Source: Fibrisoma montanum
Lineage (GTDB): Bacteria > Bacteroidota > Bacteroidia > Cytophagales > Spirosomataceae
DNA: 64,000 bases
NCBI RefSeq assembly: GCF_003583365.1
Contig: NZ_QXED01000009.1
Coordinates: forward strand, 239,495-303,494
Direction of reading: 5' to 3'
A model generated the notes under the pieces. That model ran no database searches. It was not told the origin of the DNA and saw only the letters and a program-made list of their open reading frames with translations. A program made the translations under genes and the position numbers. Positions 26,604 to 35,427 of the stretch are shown here, piece by piece (positions within the stretch are counted from its first letter, which is position 1; the number at the start of each line of letters is the position of its first letter).

Positions 26604-27377
26604 ATGAGAAAAATCCTGGTTGCGTTTTTTACCACCATCGCTCTTCACACCTACGCCCAATCGCCCGTTGCCAGTCGTATTCGCAGTGGCTTCGATGTGG
26701 GACTTGCTATTAAAAATGACTACTACAATCCTTCGATTACCTACTACCAGCTAATCAACCTCGGCGACCAGCGGCTGTTTTCGCTGGGCTGGACCGGTCG
26801 GCTGGGCGCTTTCTACGGCGACAACCTGAACTATTACACCGCCCCGGCCCAACTGACGCGGGGTCAGGCCGGTTTAGGCTCACTGGGCAAACCCCTCATT
26901 GTGCAGAACATTGATACGGTCCGGTTCGACTACGTCACGATGACGTCGTTCAACCTGGGCCTGCGGGCGCAGTTCAATCTCGGTCTCGTGGAGGTGGGTG
27001 CCAGTGCCGATCTTCTGGGCATTACGCTGCTGCGACGCTACCGGACGGGCCGCTACCGGTCATCGACTGGTGCCTTCTCCACCATTGACTCGCTGAACCG
27101 CGAGGTCCAAAGACCGTTTCAGGGGCCGGATGCTTTTCAGGGGTCGAGGCCCCAGCGCTGGAACCTACGGCTGCTGGGTGACAACGACTACGGGATGCTG
27201 GCAACCGAAGTGTACGCCCGGATCCGAATCAATCAGCGGTTTGCGGTCAAAGCGGGGTATCAGTGGCTCACGACCGAGATGGTTGTCGACAACCGGGATG
27301 TTATTGCCGATAATAATCGGTTCCGCAACCGCACCGGTTTCCCCTACATCGCCCTGACCTTACCGATCTTTCATTGA
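26604..27377 (+). CDS. Exported beta-rich (probable outer membrane) protein
   Basis: 257 residues with a signal peptide (MRKILVAFFTTIALHTYAQ). The mature part has alternating strands typical of Bacteroidota outer-membrane barrels (SGFDVGLAIKNDYYNPSITYYQL, FSLGWTGRLGAFYGD, MTSFNLGLRAQFNLGLVEVGASAD, RFAVKAGYQWLTTE) and a last strand FPYIALTLPIF. No named family recognised. It is convergent with the alpha-E protein gene; the two are separated by the inverted repeat at 27380-27494. Confidence 0.6.
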   Translation: MRKILVAFFTTIALHTYAQSPVASRIRSGFDVGLAIKNDYYNPSITYYQLINLGDQRLFSLGWTGRLGAFYGDNLNYYTAPAQLTRGQAGLGSLGKPLIVQNIDTVRFDYVTMTSFNLGLRAQFNLGLVEVGASADLLGITLLRRYRTGRYRSSTGAFSTIDSLNREVQRPFQGPDAFQGSRPQRWNLRLLGDNDYGMLATEVYARIRINQRFAVKAGYQWLTTEMVVDNRDVIADNNRFRNRTGFPYIALTLPIFH

Positions 27378-27379
27378 GT

Positions 27380-27494
27380 AAAGAGTGAATGAGTGAAAGA
27401 CTGGGCGGTGAATGAGCGAATTTAGCCAGATACATTCCATTTTCGTTCCGGTGATCCGACTCGACTCTTTCGCTCTTTCACTCATTCACTCTTT
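27380..27494. repeat. Inverted repeat built from GAGTGAAT-type simple repeats
   Basis: Perfect 21-bp arms (27380-27400 and 27474-27494) separated by 73 bases, made of near-repeats of the unit GAGTGAATGAGTGAAAG. It lies between two convergent genes and could act as a bidirectional terminator. The simple-repeat composition suggests slippage-driven change. Confidence 0.65.
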
Positions 27495-27504
27495 CGCTCA
27501 TTAT

Positions 27505-28467
27505 TCACGCTTCCACTGCTTTCAAGTCGAAGTACGTTTCGAAGATTGCCTTGCCCACTTCGTTGGTACGGAGCTGGAAACGGTCGAGGTACTGGTGCAG
27601 GCCCATTTTAAAGATGTCGGCCGGCTCATTGAACTCAATATCGGTGCGGAGTTTACTGATCGTTCGTTCGGCAATGTTGCCAAAGCCGTGGCTGATGTTA
27701 TTGCCGGAAATCTCATACAGCGAGAGTTCGGCCTGGCGGATGCAGTGGAACACCGCCCGCGGAAACATCTTGTCCAGAATCAGGAATTCCACAATGTTGG
27801 TGGGTGTCAGGGTCCGGTACTGCTGGCGGTGCATGTTGTAGGCACTCACCGATTTCAGCACCGCCGACCAGATCATCAGGTCGATAGTCGAGCCTACCGA
27901 GTCTGCCTCCGGCATCAGGGTGAAATACTTCACGTCGAGAAACCGCGACGTTTTATCGGCCCGTTCCAGAAAGCGCCCCATCCGCCCGAAATGCCAGGCT
28001 TCGTTGCGCGTAATGGTCGCGTCGATAATGCCATACAACAACTGCGTACCATTCCGGATGTCGGTAAAAAAACTCTGCGTGCGGTTCTGGCTCCAATCCT
28101 GATGCGGGCCCGTATCGCGTACCATCAGGTAAAACTGATTCAGGTGCTCCCACATCTCCTTTGAAATCACTTCCCGGATGGTGCGGGCGTTTTCGCGGGC
28201 ATTGCTCAGACACGACACGATCGAATTCGGGTTGCGTTTGTCGAACGTCATGAACTCGATCACATTCTCGCGGGTCGGTTCGGCGTAGAATTGATAGAAC
28301 AGGGAATTATCGGCGGTAGCGATGAGCAGCGGTTCCCACTGCTGGTCAACGTTGGGGGGCAGATCGAGGGCCAGGTTAAAATTAACGCTCATGAACCGGG
28401 CGTAATTTTCGGCCCGTTCCACGTAGCGATGCATCCAGTAAACCGAATTAGCAACACGGCTCAGCAT
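27505..28467 (-). CDS. Alpha-E domain protein (DUF403)
   Basis: 320 residues, almost all helical, starting MLSRVANSVYWMHRYVERAENYARF, a hallmark of the alpha-E (DUF403) family. That family is usually next to a circularly permuted ATP-grasp protein and a transglutaminase-like protein, proposed to act together in peptide-type modification. Neither partner is found in this window, so here the gene is an orphan or works with partners elsewhere. Soluble and cytoplasmic, with no signal peptide. Confidence 0.85.
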   Translation of the reverse strand: MLSRVANSVYWMHRYVERAENYARFMSVNFNLALDLPPNVDQQWEPLLIATADNSLFYQFYAEPTRENVIEFMTFDKRNPNSIVSCLSNARENARTIREVISKEMWEHLNQFYLMVRDTGPHQDWSQNRTQSFFTDIRNGTQLLYGIIDATITRNEAWHFGRMGRFLERADKTSRFLDVKYFTLMPEADSVGSTIDLMIWSAVLKSVSAYNMHRQQYRTLTPTNIVEFLILDKMFPRAVFHCIRQAELSLYEISGNNISHGFGNIAERTISKLRTDIEFNEPADIFKMGLHQYLDRFQLRTNEVGKAIFETYFDLKAVEA

Positions 28468-28606
28468 AAGCGGTAGGCAAGAGGGTACGCAACAAAAATA
28501 ATACGGCGGCTACGTTTCACAAGTGATGTTTTTTTGATTACCATAAAGTACAAAATAATCTTTGTTTAAGCACGTATTCTCCCAAAGGATTGCACTTTTG
28601 TCCAAA

Positions 28607-29281
28607 TCAGGTATGTAGCAGGCTCTGCAACCGGGGTACGGTAATCTGGTTGTACGTATCAATGACCAGGTCAGCGTGTCGTGTATCTTTTTCCTGGCCG
28701 TTTGTTGTCAGCGCTACCACCCGCATGCCAGCGGCCCGGGCGGCTTCTACCCCCGCCTGCGAATCCTCAAAGACGATGCACCGGGCCGGATCAGCCTTCA
28801 GTTTACGGGCAGCTACCTGGAAAATGGCCGGGTCAGGTTTGCCGATTGTTACGTCGCGGTCGCAGACGATTGCGTCGAAATACGCGTCAATCGGTACGTG
28901 CCGGAACAGAAACCGGACGTTCATCATCGGCGCCGACGTAGCCAGCGCCGTCGACAGCCCCGCGTCTTTCACCTGCTTCAGGAAAGAAACCAGTCCGCGA
29001 ATCGGCTTGATCGTCGGCTCGAACAACTGCTGAAACAGCGACTCTTTCTGTTGCTTGAGGGCCGTAATTTTCTGAGGGCTTAACTGGTCGCCCAAAAAAT
29101 GCTTTAGAATATCGGGGTTCGAACGACCGGCAATGTAGCGCTCAAAATCGTCGTCCGTGATTTTAAGATCAAAACGGGTAAAGAACTGCCGGTAGGCTTC
29201 TTTATGCGTTGGATTGCTGTCAATCAACGTACCGTCCATGTCGAAAATCAAGGCCAGCTCCGGCGGTTTTCTGCGAGTCAT
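28607..29281 (-). CDS. HAD-superfamily hydrolase, beta-phosphoglucomutase-like
   Basis: 224 residues. Motif I is LIFDMDGTLIDSNPTH with the two catalytic Asp residues. Motif II is in LATSAP, motif III Lys is in TIGKPDPAIF and motif IV is VFEDSQAGVEAARAAG. The helical cap after motif I is that of the beta-PGM/phosphatase subclass. The substrate is unknown: a sugar phosphate is likely, and a link to glucan metabolism next to glgB is possible but only inferred. The ATG at 29281 faces the NIPSNAP gene, so they share a 50-base divergent promoter region. Confidence 0.88.
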   Translation of the reverse strand: MTRRKPPELALIFDMDGTLIDSNPTHKEAYRQFFTRFDLKITDDDFERYIAGRSNPDILKHFLGDQLSPQKITALKQQKESLFQQLFEPTIKPIRGLVSFLKQVKDAGLSTALATSAPMMNVRFLFRHVPIDAYFDAIVCDRDVTIGKPDPAIFQVAARKLKADPARCIVFEDSQAGVEAARAAGMRVVALTTNGQEKDTRHADLVIDTYNQITVPRLQSLLHT

Positions 29282-29330
29282 AGCGTCTTTATCCTGTAAC
29301 GTATTTATTAAAAACCCTCTCCATTAAACC

Positions 29331-30119
29331 ATGAAGAAAGGCAACCTGACGTTTTTTCTGAGCCTGTTATCGTTAGTAGCCGTGTCGGCCATTACCGCCC
29401 TGGCTGCCTCCACGCCCAAAAAACCCAAGAAACCCAGCGACCGACTCTACGAAATGCGGATTTACTACCCAACACCCGGTAATTACGCAGCCATTGTCGA
29501 TCGCTTCCGGCAGTATACCACCAAGTTGTTCGACAAGCATGGCATGACCAACATCGGCTACTGGACCCCGACCGACACGAGCCGCCAGGAACTGGTTTAT
29601 ATTCTCTCCTACCCCGACCGGGCCGCCCGCGACGCGTCGTGGAAAGCGTTTGGCAGCGACCCCGAATGGAAAGCCGTAGTGGCTAAAACGGAGGCCAACG
29701 GCAAAATTGTGGCGCGTGTTGATCAGATCTTCATGAACGAGTCCGACATTTCGCCGGCCATCAAAACCCAGGCGAAGTCGCCCGAGCGGGTTTTTGAACT
29801 GCGTACGTACACCGCCACGCCCGGCAACCTGAACAACCTGATCGACCGCTTCCGCAACCACACCATCAAGCTCTTCAGCAAACACGGTATGGAGCATGTT
29901 GGTTACTGGACAACGGTTGAAAAGGATCCCGGCACCCAGTCCAAACTGGTTTATATACTGGCGCACCCGAGCGAAGCGGCCGGTAAGCAGCACTTCGATG
30001 AGTTCCGTAAAGACCCCAAGTGGGTAAAGGCTAAGGAAGAATCGGAAAAAAACGGCCCGCTGACGGTTAAAGTCGAGTCGGTGTACATGAAACCGACGGA
30101 TTATTCGCCCATAAAATAA
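29331..30119 (+). CDS. Exported NIPSNAP-domain protein
   Basis: 262 residues. A signal peptide (MKKGNLTFFLSLLSLVAVSA) leads to two tandem NIPSNAP-like units: the first (YEMRIYYPTPGNYAAIVDRF...KHGMTNIGYWTPTD) and the second (FELRTYTATPGNLNNLIDRF...KHGMEHVGYWTTVE). They are clearly an internal duplication of about 105 residues. The biochemical role is unknown. A long hairpin closes the gene at 30144-30201. Confidence 0.88.
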   Translation: MKKGNLTFFLSLLSLVAVSAITALAASTPKKPKKPSDRLYEMRIYYPTPGNYAAIVDRFRQYTTKLFDKHGMTNIGYWTPTDTSRQELVYILSYPDRAARDASWKAFGSDPEWKAVVAKTEANGKIVARVDQIFMNESDISPAIKTQAKSPERVFELRTYTATPGNLNNLIDRFRNHTIKLFSKHGMEHVGYWTTVEKDPGTQSKLVYILAHPSEAAGKQHFDEFRKDPKWVKAKEESEKNGPLTVKVESVYMKPTDYSPIK

Positions 30120-30143
30120 GTCTGGACCTGGATTTATCTGATT

Positions 30144-30201
30144 TAACGAAATACCCTGATTTTGCTCAGCGTAGGGTGGGCAAAATCAGGGTATTTCGTT
30201 A
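30144..30201. terminator. Long hairpin after the NIPSNAP gene
   Basis: A perfect 22-bp stem (TAACGAAATACCCTGATTTTGC at 30144-30165 with its complement at 30180-30201), 14-nt loop. Both ends are AT-rich, so it may work in both directions. Confidence 0.65.
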
Positions 30202-30359
30202 CATACTGACTGCGTCTGCTTATTCAGTATCAGGTTGAAAGAGCGATCCGTTATGAAACATAACGTCTTGATTAGGCTACTAACGCAGACCGGATTTATT
30301 GATACGCTGCTAACGGTTTGCTTATTTGCGTTTCGACGTAAGCTGTTTTTTATAAGCCC

Positions 30360-31673
30360 TCAGAAATAGTAGTCAACCAGAAGTGATGCCTGATGCAGAT
30401 ACTGCCAGGTATACCGGGCAGAGACGCCGTATTTCTGCCTGCGCTGCCAGCCAGCCTCAACCAGGCTACCTAAACCACTGCTGGTAAACTTCGCAGGTTC
30501 TGCATAACGGACCATTTTGCCTAAATACACGGAAGTAGCCGTTTTTGTGGCATATAAATCAATTGATGAGGTGTAATCGGCCTGCGCAAAGCCGTAATTT
30601 AACCGACCGCCAATAAACCAGCTCGCCTTATTTGTGTACCAGTACTTACGGCCTAACAAGCCAATCTGAACAATTGACACTTGCTCTTTGACAGTCCCAA
30701 CGAATCGAATAGGCTCTTGTTTTGGTACACTGAATATGATATTTGACTGATCTCTATAATTGTATTGATCCGTGAAAGCATTCGTAGTACCCCCTGCCAC
30801 AAGATCTCGGGTGTACTGTGCAGAGAGGTACGTAATATGCCCACCCCAGGATACGTTTCCCCTTGCCGAGGGTTTTTCCAGCCCGAGCGTTGCTATGTAT
30901 CCTATGTTTGTTCTGGTCCGGCTTCCCTGATCGCTAAAATCATAATTCGGTGAGCCTCCAAAACTTCCCGACGACTCAACCACCTTGCGGGTGTACAATC
31001 CCTTGGTTTCACGAATAGTGGGCGACGGAATAACTACCGTGCTAACGCCAACCTGCGTAAAGAACCTGACGGGCCGACGAATTGAGGCCGGATACACAAC
31101 GGCCCGGGAACCCGACTGTTGACGAAACCTACAATCATTATACGCTGAAACCGCCCTTGCCAGCGCTTCTCCGTTGAAAGGAAACGGCTGCATTACGTTT
31201 GTGCCTTCATTACAGTCGGCCAATACCTGATTAATTACTTTCAGATACTGCTTATTGGTCTTCAAAAACCGCTGGCCCTGAACGACTACCTCTTCTTTAA
31301 GCATCGTTAACTCAACGAGCGTATCCCGGGCGGCCAGATAATACCGTTCGCGGCCAAATGGTTTATGATTATCCGTGTAGAATTGAGCGCTTCCTTCAAC
31401 CAACTTTTGCAAAAATAGCGGCCGACCATCTACTACCTTGCGCTCGAACAGTAAGTCATTAACGCGAAACGCGATCAGGTCCTTTACCTCGTACCGAACA
31501 GGCTTTTCTTGACAAGAAGCCTTAAAATGAATGAGCTGGTTTGTAAAATCCAGACGGATACACCCTTTAACCGTGTCCTTGGATGGCAATACGATTGCGG
31601 CAGGTGAATAGAATTGGGCATTGACCTGAACAAACAGGTGAGCTAATAAAACAGCCAGTAAACAACTTTTCAT
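30360..31673 (-). CDS. Exported, probable outer-membrane-associated protein
   Basis: 437 residues from ATG 31673, chosen because it starts directly with the signal peptide MKSCLLAVLLAHLFVQVNAQ. The N-terminal half (residues 20-190) is a beta-rich domain with KDTVKGCIRLDF and a charged middle. The C-terminal half has barrel-like strands (RFFTQVGVSTVVIPSP, NIGYIATLGLEKPSARGNVSWGGHITYLSAQY, YGVSARYTWQYL). I do not recognise a named family. It is divergent from the oxidoreductase gene at 31823. Confidence 0.6.
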   Translation of the reverse strand: MKSCLLAVLLAHLFVQVNAQFYSPAAIVLPSKDTVKGCIRLDFTNQLIHFKASCQEKPVRYEVKDLIAFRVNDLLFERKVVDGRPLFLQKLVEGSAQFYTDNHKPFGRERYYLAARDTLVELTMLKEEVVVQGQRFLKTNKQYLKVINQVLADCNEGTNVMQPFPFNGEALARAVSAYNDCRFRQQSGSRAVVYPASIRRPVRFFTQVGVSTVVIPSPTIRETKGLYTRKVVESSGSFGGSPNYDFSDQGSRTRTNIGYIATLGLEKPSARGNVSWGGHITYLSAQYTRDLVAGGTTNAFTDQYNYRDQSNIIFSVPKQEPIRFVGTVKEQVSIVQIGLLGRKYWYTNKASWFIGGRLNYGFAQADYTSSIDLYATKTATSVYLGKMVRYAEPAKFTSSGLGSLVEAGWQRRQKYGVSARYTWQYLHQASLLVDYYF

Positions 31674-31822
31674 GGAGTGGAATTCAATCAGCACAGTACG
31701 GTGAGGACTATACAAAATCGTAGCCAAGAGCAATATTATGAAGATTATTGATAAATCTTTTGTACGCCCAATTCTTTAACAAAGCGATCAATAGGCGGTT
31801 TTTATATTAGTTGGATGACGTT

Positions 31823-33214
31823 ATGAAAAAAATTGATCACTTAATTAGCCTGCTGCTCGATAAGCCGACGGAAACCGGTGTGTCGCGCAAAGAATTTTTA
31901 GCCGTCGCCAGCCGTAGTCTGGCCGTGGGAGTAGCCGGCGGACTAGCCGCATCCTGCAAAACCAGCCAGAACAGCATGGGCTCGTCGGGGACGTACACGT
32001 CGTCAAGCGGCAACGTACCAAAGCTGCCGGCCCAGTCGCCCCCGGCCAAAGTGCCCGAAAAAGTAACGGAGCCGATCAAACTCGAAGCCTGGAAGACCGA
32101 CACCGAGCGCGAATCCGGCCCCACTCCCTCACCGACTCCCCCCGATCAGCGTATTGGCTACGCGCTGGTAGGCCTCGGCCACCTCACGCTCGAAGAACTG
32201 CTGCCAGCCTTCAGCGAATGCAAGAAATCGAAGGTGGTGGCGCTGGTGAGCGGTAGTCAGGACAAACTCCGGAAGGTGGCGCAGCAATATGGCATTAAAC
32301 CGTCAAATCTGTATAGTTACGAGCAGTACGACCGGCTGAAAGACAACCCGGAGGTGCAGGCCATTTACATTGTGCTTCCCAACGGCATGCACGCCGAGTA
32401 CACCATCCGGGGGGCGCAGGCCGGCAAACATATACTTTGCGAAAAACCGATGGCCAATACGTCGGCGGAGTGCCAGGCCATGATCGATGCCTGTCGGAAA
32501 GCCAACCGCAAACTAATGGTGGCCTACCGGATTCAGTACGAGCCGAACAACCGCATGATTCGGGAAATGATCCAATCAAAGCGATTCGGCACCACCAAAT
32601 TCATCGAAGCATTCAACGTACAGAATTCGGCCAATCCGCAGCACTGGCGGCACATCAAAGCGCTGGCCGGGGGTGGTGCGCTGCCCGACATCGGCCTGTA
32701 TTGCCTCAATACCATCCGCTACCTGCTGGGCGAAGAGCCTACCGAAGTATTCGGCTATCAGTACAGCACTCCCGGCGACCCGCGCTTCCGGGAAGTGGAA
32801 GAGCTGGTGAGCTGGCAGATGCGCTTTCCGAGCGGAGTGGTAGCCAACTGCGGCACCCACTACGGCGTTCACGAATCCCGCCGGTATCGCGTCATGGCCG
32901 AACAGGGTTGGATGGGACTCGATCCGGCTTTTGCTTACAGCGGCCTTCAACCGGAAATTTCGTATGCCGAAGGTCAGGTAGAGCACAAGGAATCGCCCAA
33001 AATTGCCGAAAAGAACCAGTTTGCCGCCGAGATCGACCATTTCTCGGATTGCATCATGCAGAACAAAACGCCATTTACGCCTGGCGAAGAAGGGTTGCAG
33101 GATCACAAAATTATGGAAGCCATCTATCAGTCGGCGCGGGATGGACGACCGGTTAAGCTGGCGGAGATAACCAAAAAAGACGCCTTCCGGGGCGACAAGC
33201 CGGAGATGCAGTGA
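31823..33214 (+). CDS. Gfo/Idh/MocA family oxidoreductase, exported
   Basis: About 463 residues. The N-terminus has a hydrophobic stretch with VAGGLAASC, a lipobox-like end, so it is probably a membrane-anchored periplasmic protein. A Pro-rich linker follows. The Rossmann domain begins near residue 110 (IGYALVGLGHLTLEELLPAF), and the signature HILCEKPMANTSAE (the EKP motif) lies near 215. The catalytic region has GALPDIGLYCLNTIRYLLG. The substrate, probably a sugar or its derivative, is unknown. It is followed by a strong terminator, then by a TIM-barrel gene of the same pathway type. Confidence 0.85.
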   Translation: MKKIDHLISLLLDKPTETGVSRKEFLAVASRSLAVGVAGGLAASCKTSQNSMGSSGTYTSSSGNVPKLPAQSPPAKVPEKVTEPIKLEAWKTDTERESGPTPSPTPPDQRIGYALVGLGHLTLEELLPAFSECKKSKVVALVSGSQDKLRKVAQQYGIKPSNLYSYEQYDRLKDNPEVQAIYIVLPNGMHAEYTIRGAQAGKHILCEKPMANTSAECQAMIDACRKANRKLMVAYRIQYEPNNRMIREMIQSKRFGTTKFIEAFNVQNSANPQHWRHIKALAGGGALPDIGLYCLNTIRYLLGEEPTEVFGYQYSTPGDPRFREVEELVSWQMRFPSGVVANCGTHYGVHESRRYRVMAEQGWMGLDPAFAYSGLQPEISYAEGQVEHKESPKIAEKNQFAAEIDHFSDCIMQNKTPFTPGEEGLQDHKIMEAIYQSARDGRPVKLAEITKKDAFRGDKPEMQ

Positions 33215-33229
33215 GTCAACGTAGCGGAT

Positions 33230-33264
33230 GGCCCACAGACCGAAGCAGCTTCGGTCTGTGGGCC
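33230..33264 (+). terminator. Strong hairpin after the oxidoreductase gene
   Basis: GGCCCACAGACCGAAGC (33230-33246) pairs perfectly with 33248-33264; the loop is effectively 5 bases. No long T-run follows. It separates the oxidoreductase gene from the next gene. Confidence 0.65.
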
Positions 33265-33331
33265 TCCTGACGAACTAAGGTAGATTTAGTGGTCAGAGCC
33301 ACTTTATCGGGTATAAACTGCCACTACGTTC

Positions 33332-34258
33332 ATGCCCGTCAGCCGCCGTCAATTCCTCCAGCTTACCGTTGCCTCAGGGGTAGCCACCGCCTTCCGACCA
33401 ATAGCCGGGCCAGGTGCCGCCCCATCCGTCTGCCTGTTTTCCAAACACTTGCAGTGGATACCGGAGTACAGTCAGTTGGGAACCACCGCGGCCGAACTGG
33501 GTTTTGATGGTCTGGACCTGACCGTTCGTAACAACGGCCATGTGCTCCCCGAGCGCGTCACGACAGACCTGCCCAAAGCCATCAAAGCCATTCAGGCGGC
33601 AGGGCTGCGGGTGCCGATGATGGCCACGGACATCAACCGCGCCGACGCCACCGCCGAACGGGTGTTATCCATCGCCAGAGAGCACGGTGTACAGCACTAC
33701 CGGATGGGCTACTACCGCTACGACCTCAACCGACCCATTCAACCGCAGCTGGACGAGTTCAGACGACACCTGAGCGGGCTGGCTACGCTGAACGAACGCA
33801 TCGGCATCCGGGCCAGCTACCAGAATCACTCGGGGAAAGGATACGTAGGCGGACCGGTCTGGGATCTGGCCTGGCTGCTGGATAGCGTGTCTCCGCAATG
33901 GGTTGGCTCGCAGTACGACGTTTTTCACGCTATGATCGAGGGACATAGCTCGTGGGAAGCCGGCTTACGGATGCTGGCTCCGCGCTTCTTTACGATCAAC
34001 GCCAAAGATTTCCGCTGGGAGATGAAAGGCCGGACAACTGACCACCAAAGCTGTCCGCTGGGCGAAGGCGCGGTGAATTGGCCAGCCTACTTCAAAATGC
34101 TCAGCCAACTGAACGTAGCAGTACCTATCTCACTCCACGCCGAATATGCGCTGGGTGGGGCCGAAAACGGCGCCCGCCAGCTAAGCGTATCACCGGACGT
34201 AGTGAAAGCGGCCCTGAAGCGGGACGTAGAGCAGTTGAAAGGGTATCTTAAAGCCTGA
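33332..34258 (+). CDS. Sugar phosphate isomerase/epimerase-like TIM barrel protein, Tat-exported
   Basis: 308 residues. The N-terminus MPVSRRQFLQLTVASG carries a twin-arginine motif for Tat export. The rest is a xylose-isomerase-like TIM barrel: LGFDGLDLTVRNNGH, YQNHSGKGYVGG, VGSQYDVFHAMIEGHSSW and SLHAEYALGG carry the expected acidic and His metal ligands. The substrate is unknown. Its location after a Gfo/Idh/MocA oxidoreductase is typical of sugar or sugar-acid catabolic modules in Bacteroidota, so the two may act together in the periplasm. Confidence 0.82.
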   Translation: MPVSRRQFLQLTVASGVATAFRPIAGPGAAPSVCLFSKHLQWIPEYSQLGTTAAELGFDGLDLTVRNNGHVLPERVTTDLPKAIKAIQAAGLRVPMMATDINRADATAERVLSIAREHGVQHYRMGYYRYDLNRPIQPQLDEFRRHLSGLATLNERIGIRASYQNHSGKGYVGGPVWDLAWLLDSVSPQWVGSQYDVFHAMIEGHSSWEAGLRMLAPRFFTINAKDFRWEMKGRTTDHQSCPLGEGAVNWPAYFKMLSQLNVAVPISLHAEYALGGAENGARQLSVSPDVVKAALKRDVEQLKGYLKA

Positions 34259-34267
34259 TCACTCCGC

Positions 34268-34459
34268 TCATAGCCGTTTTATCAGCTCCTTCACTTCGGC
34301 CACGGTGTAGGTATCATCGAGCCGATGCCTTTCGAAAACCATAAAATACCGGAACTGAGCGCCTGCCTTGTCGGCTCCCCTGCGAGCCAGACGGTTTTTG
34401 GCACCCCTATCGGAGTTGTCGAGGTCGTCGCCTTTGGCAATACAGACCGTTGATATGAG
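34268..34459 (-). pseudogene. 3' remnant of an unrecognised gene
   Basis: The - strand is open for 63 codons (from 34459, after an in-frame TAA, to TGA at 34268) with no start codon near the left of the frame. It has natural residue use (GAQFRYFMVFERHRLDDTYTVAEVKELIKRL at the end). It looks like the tail of a lost gene, but I do not recognise the family. The rest of the 34259-34746 gap contains nothing else recognisable. Confidence 0.45.
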
Positions 34460-34746
34460 TTAGTTTATGCAGCAACCTGATCAAATTCGTGGCCTGCTAC
34501 GTACTAAGACAGCAGTCTGTTGCCGCTTCGCACCGTCCATTATGACCGTCGGGGCCTGTAAATCAGAAGATGTTATTTTTAATGCGTTTTTAATTAGTTT
34601 TCGGCGTCAACGCTCTTTGCCAGACATAGTCGCACAACATTGAAACCGGGATTGGGTTATACTTAATGACTCGTAACGGCTGCTGCGTCCGTCCCGACTG
34701 GCCCGTTGAATTAAACCATCACTCGTATCAACTAATTTTTGTCAAC

Positions 34747-35391
34747 GTGGAACTGTATCAACAGGTTTTCGAAAACAATCAGAAGTGGGTCAATTCCTGC
34801 GTGGAAAAAGACCCTGAGTACTTCACCCGCATGGCCAAAGGCCAAAGCCCGGAATTCCTGTACATCGGCTGCTCCGACAGCCGCGTACAGCCCGAAGATT
34901 TTATGAGCGTTGAACCCGGCCACATTTTCGTGCACCGGAATATCGCCAACGTGATTCCAAACAACGACATCAGCGCTATTTCGGTTATTCAGTACGCCGT
35001 TGAGCACCTCGGTGTCAAACACATCATTGTTTGCGGTCACTACGGCTGCGGTGGTGTTAAGGCGGCCGTATCGCACCAGGATTTCGGTAAGATCAACATC
35101 TGGCTCCGGAACATTCAGGACGTGTACCGCCTGCACCGGGAGGAGCTGAATCAGATCACCGACGAAGAAGCCCGTCACCGCCGGCTGGTCGACCTGAACG
35201 TACGGGAGCAGTGCCTGAACGTAATGAAGATGTCGTTCGTGCAGCACCGCTACTTCGAGACCCGCGATATTCAGATTCACGGCTGGGTCTACGACATCGA
35301 GAACGGGCTGGTGCATGACCTTCAGATCGATATGGAGTCCATGCTGAGCGACCTGGAGCTGTACCGGATTGACGAAACGCAGACTCATTAA
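34747..35391 (+). CDS. Beta-class carbonic anhydrase
   Basis: About 214 residues, a cytoplasmic zinc enzyme interconverting CO2 and bicarbonate. Zinc ligands and active-site dyad are visible: Cys-Ser-Asp-Ser-Arg in YIGCSDSRVQ, and His with Cys in CGHYGCGGV. The GTG at 34747 starts right before the conserved ELYQQVFENNQKWV. An ATG at 34666 is in frame, but its extra residues are non-conserved and in a region of lower coding quality. A strong terminator closes the gene. Confidence 0.92.
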   Translation: MELYQQVFENNQKWVNSCVEKDPEYFTRMAKGQSPEFLYIGCSDSRVQPEDFMSVEPGHIFVHRNIANVIPNNDISAISVIQYAVEHLGVKHIIVCGHYGCGGVKAAVSHQDFGKINIWLRNIQDVYRLHREELNQITDEEARHRRLVDLNVREQCLNVMKMSFVQHRYFETRDIQIHGWVYDIENGLVHDLQIDMESMLSDLELYRIDETQTH

Positions 35392-35394
35392 CAC

Positions 35395-35427
35395 CGAAAA
35401 AGCCCCGGTTGAGCCGGGGCTTTTTCG
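35395..35427. terminator. Bidirectional terminator between the carbonic anhydrase and ABC transporter genes
   Basis: CGAAAAAGCCCCGG (35395-35408) pairs with 35414-35427; T-run on one side and A-run on the other. It serves both convergent genes. Confidence 0.9.
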
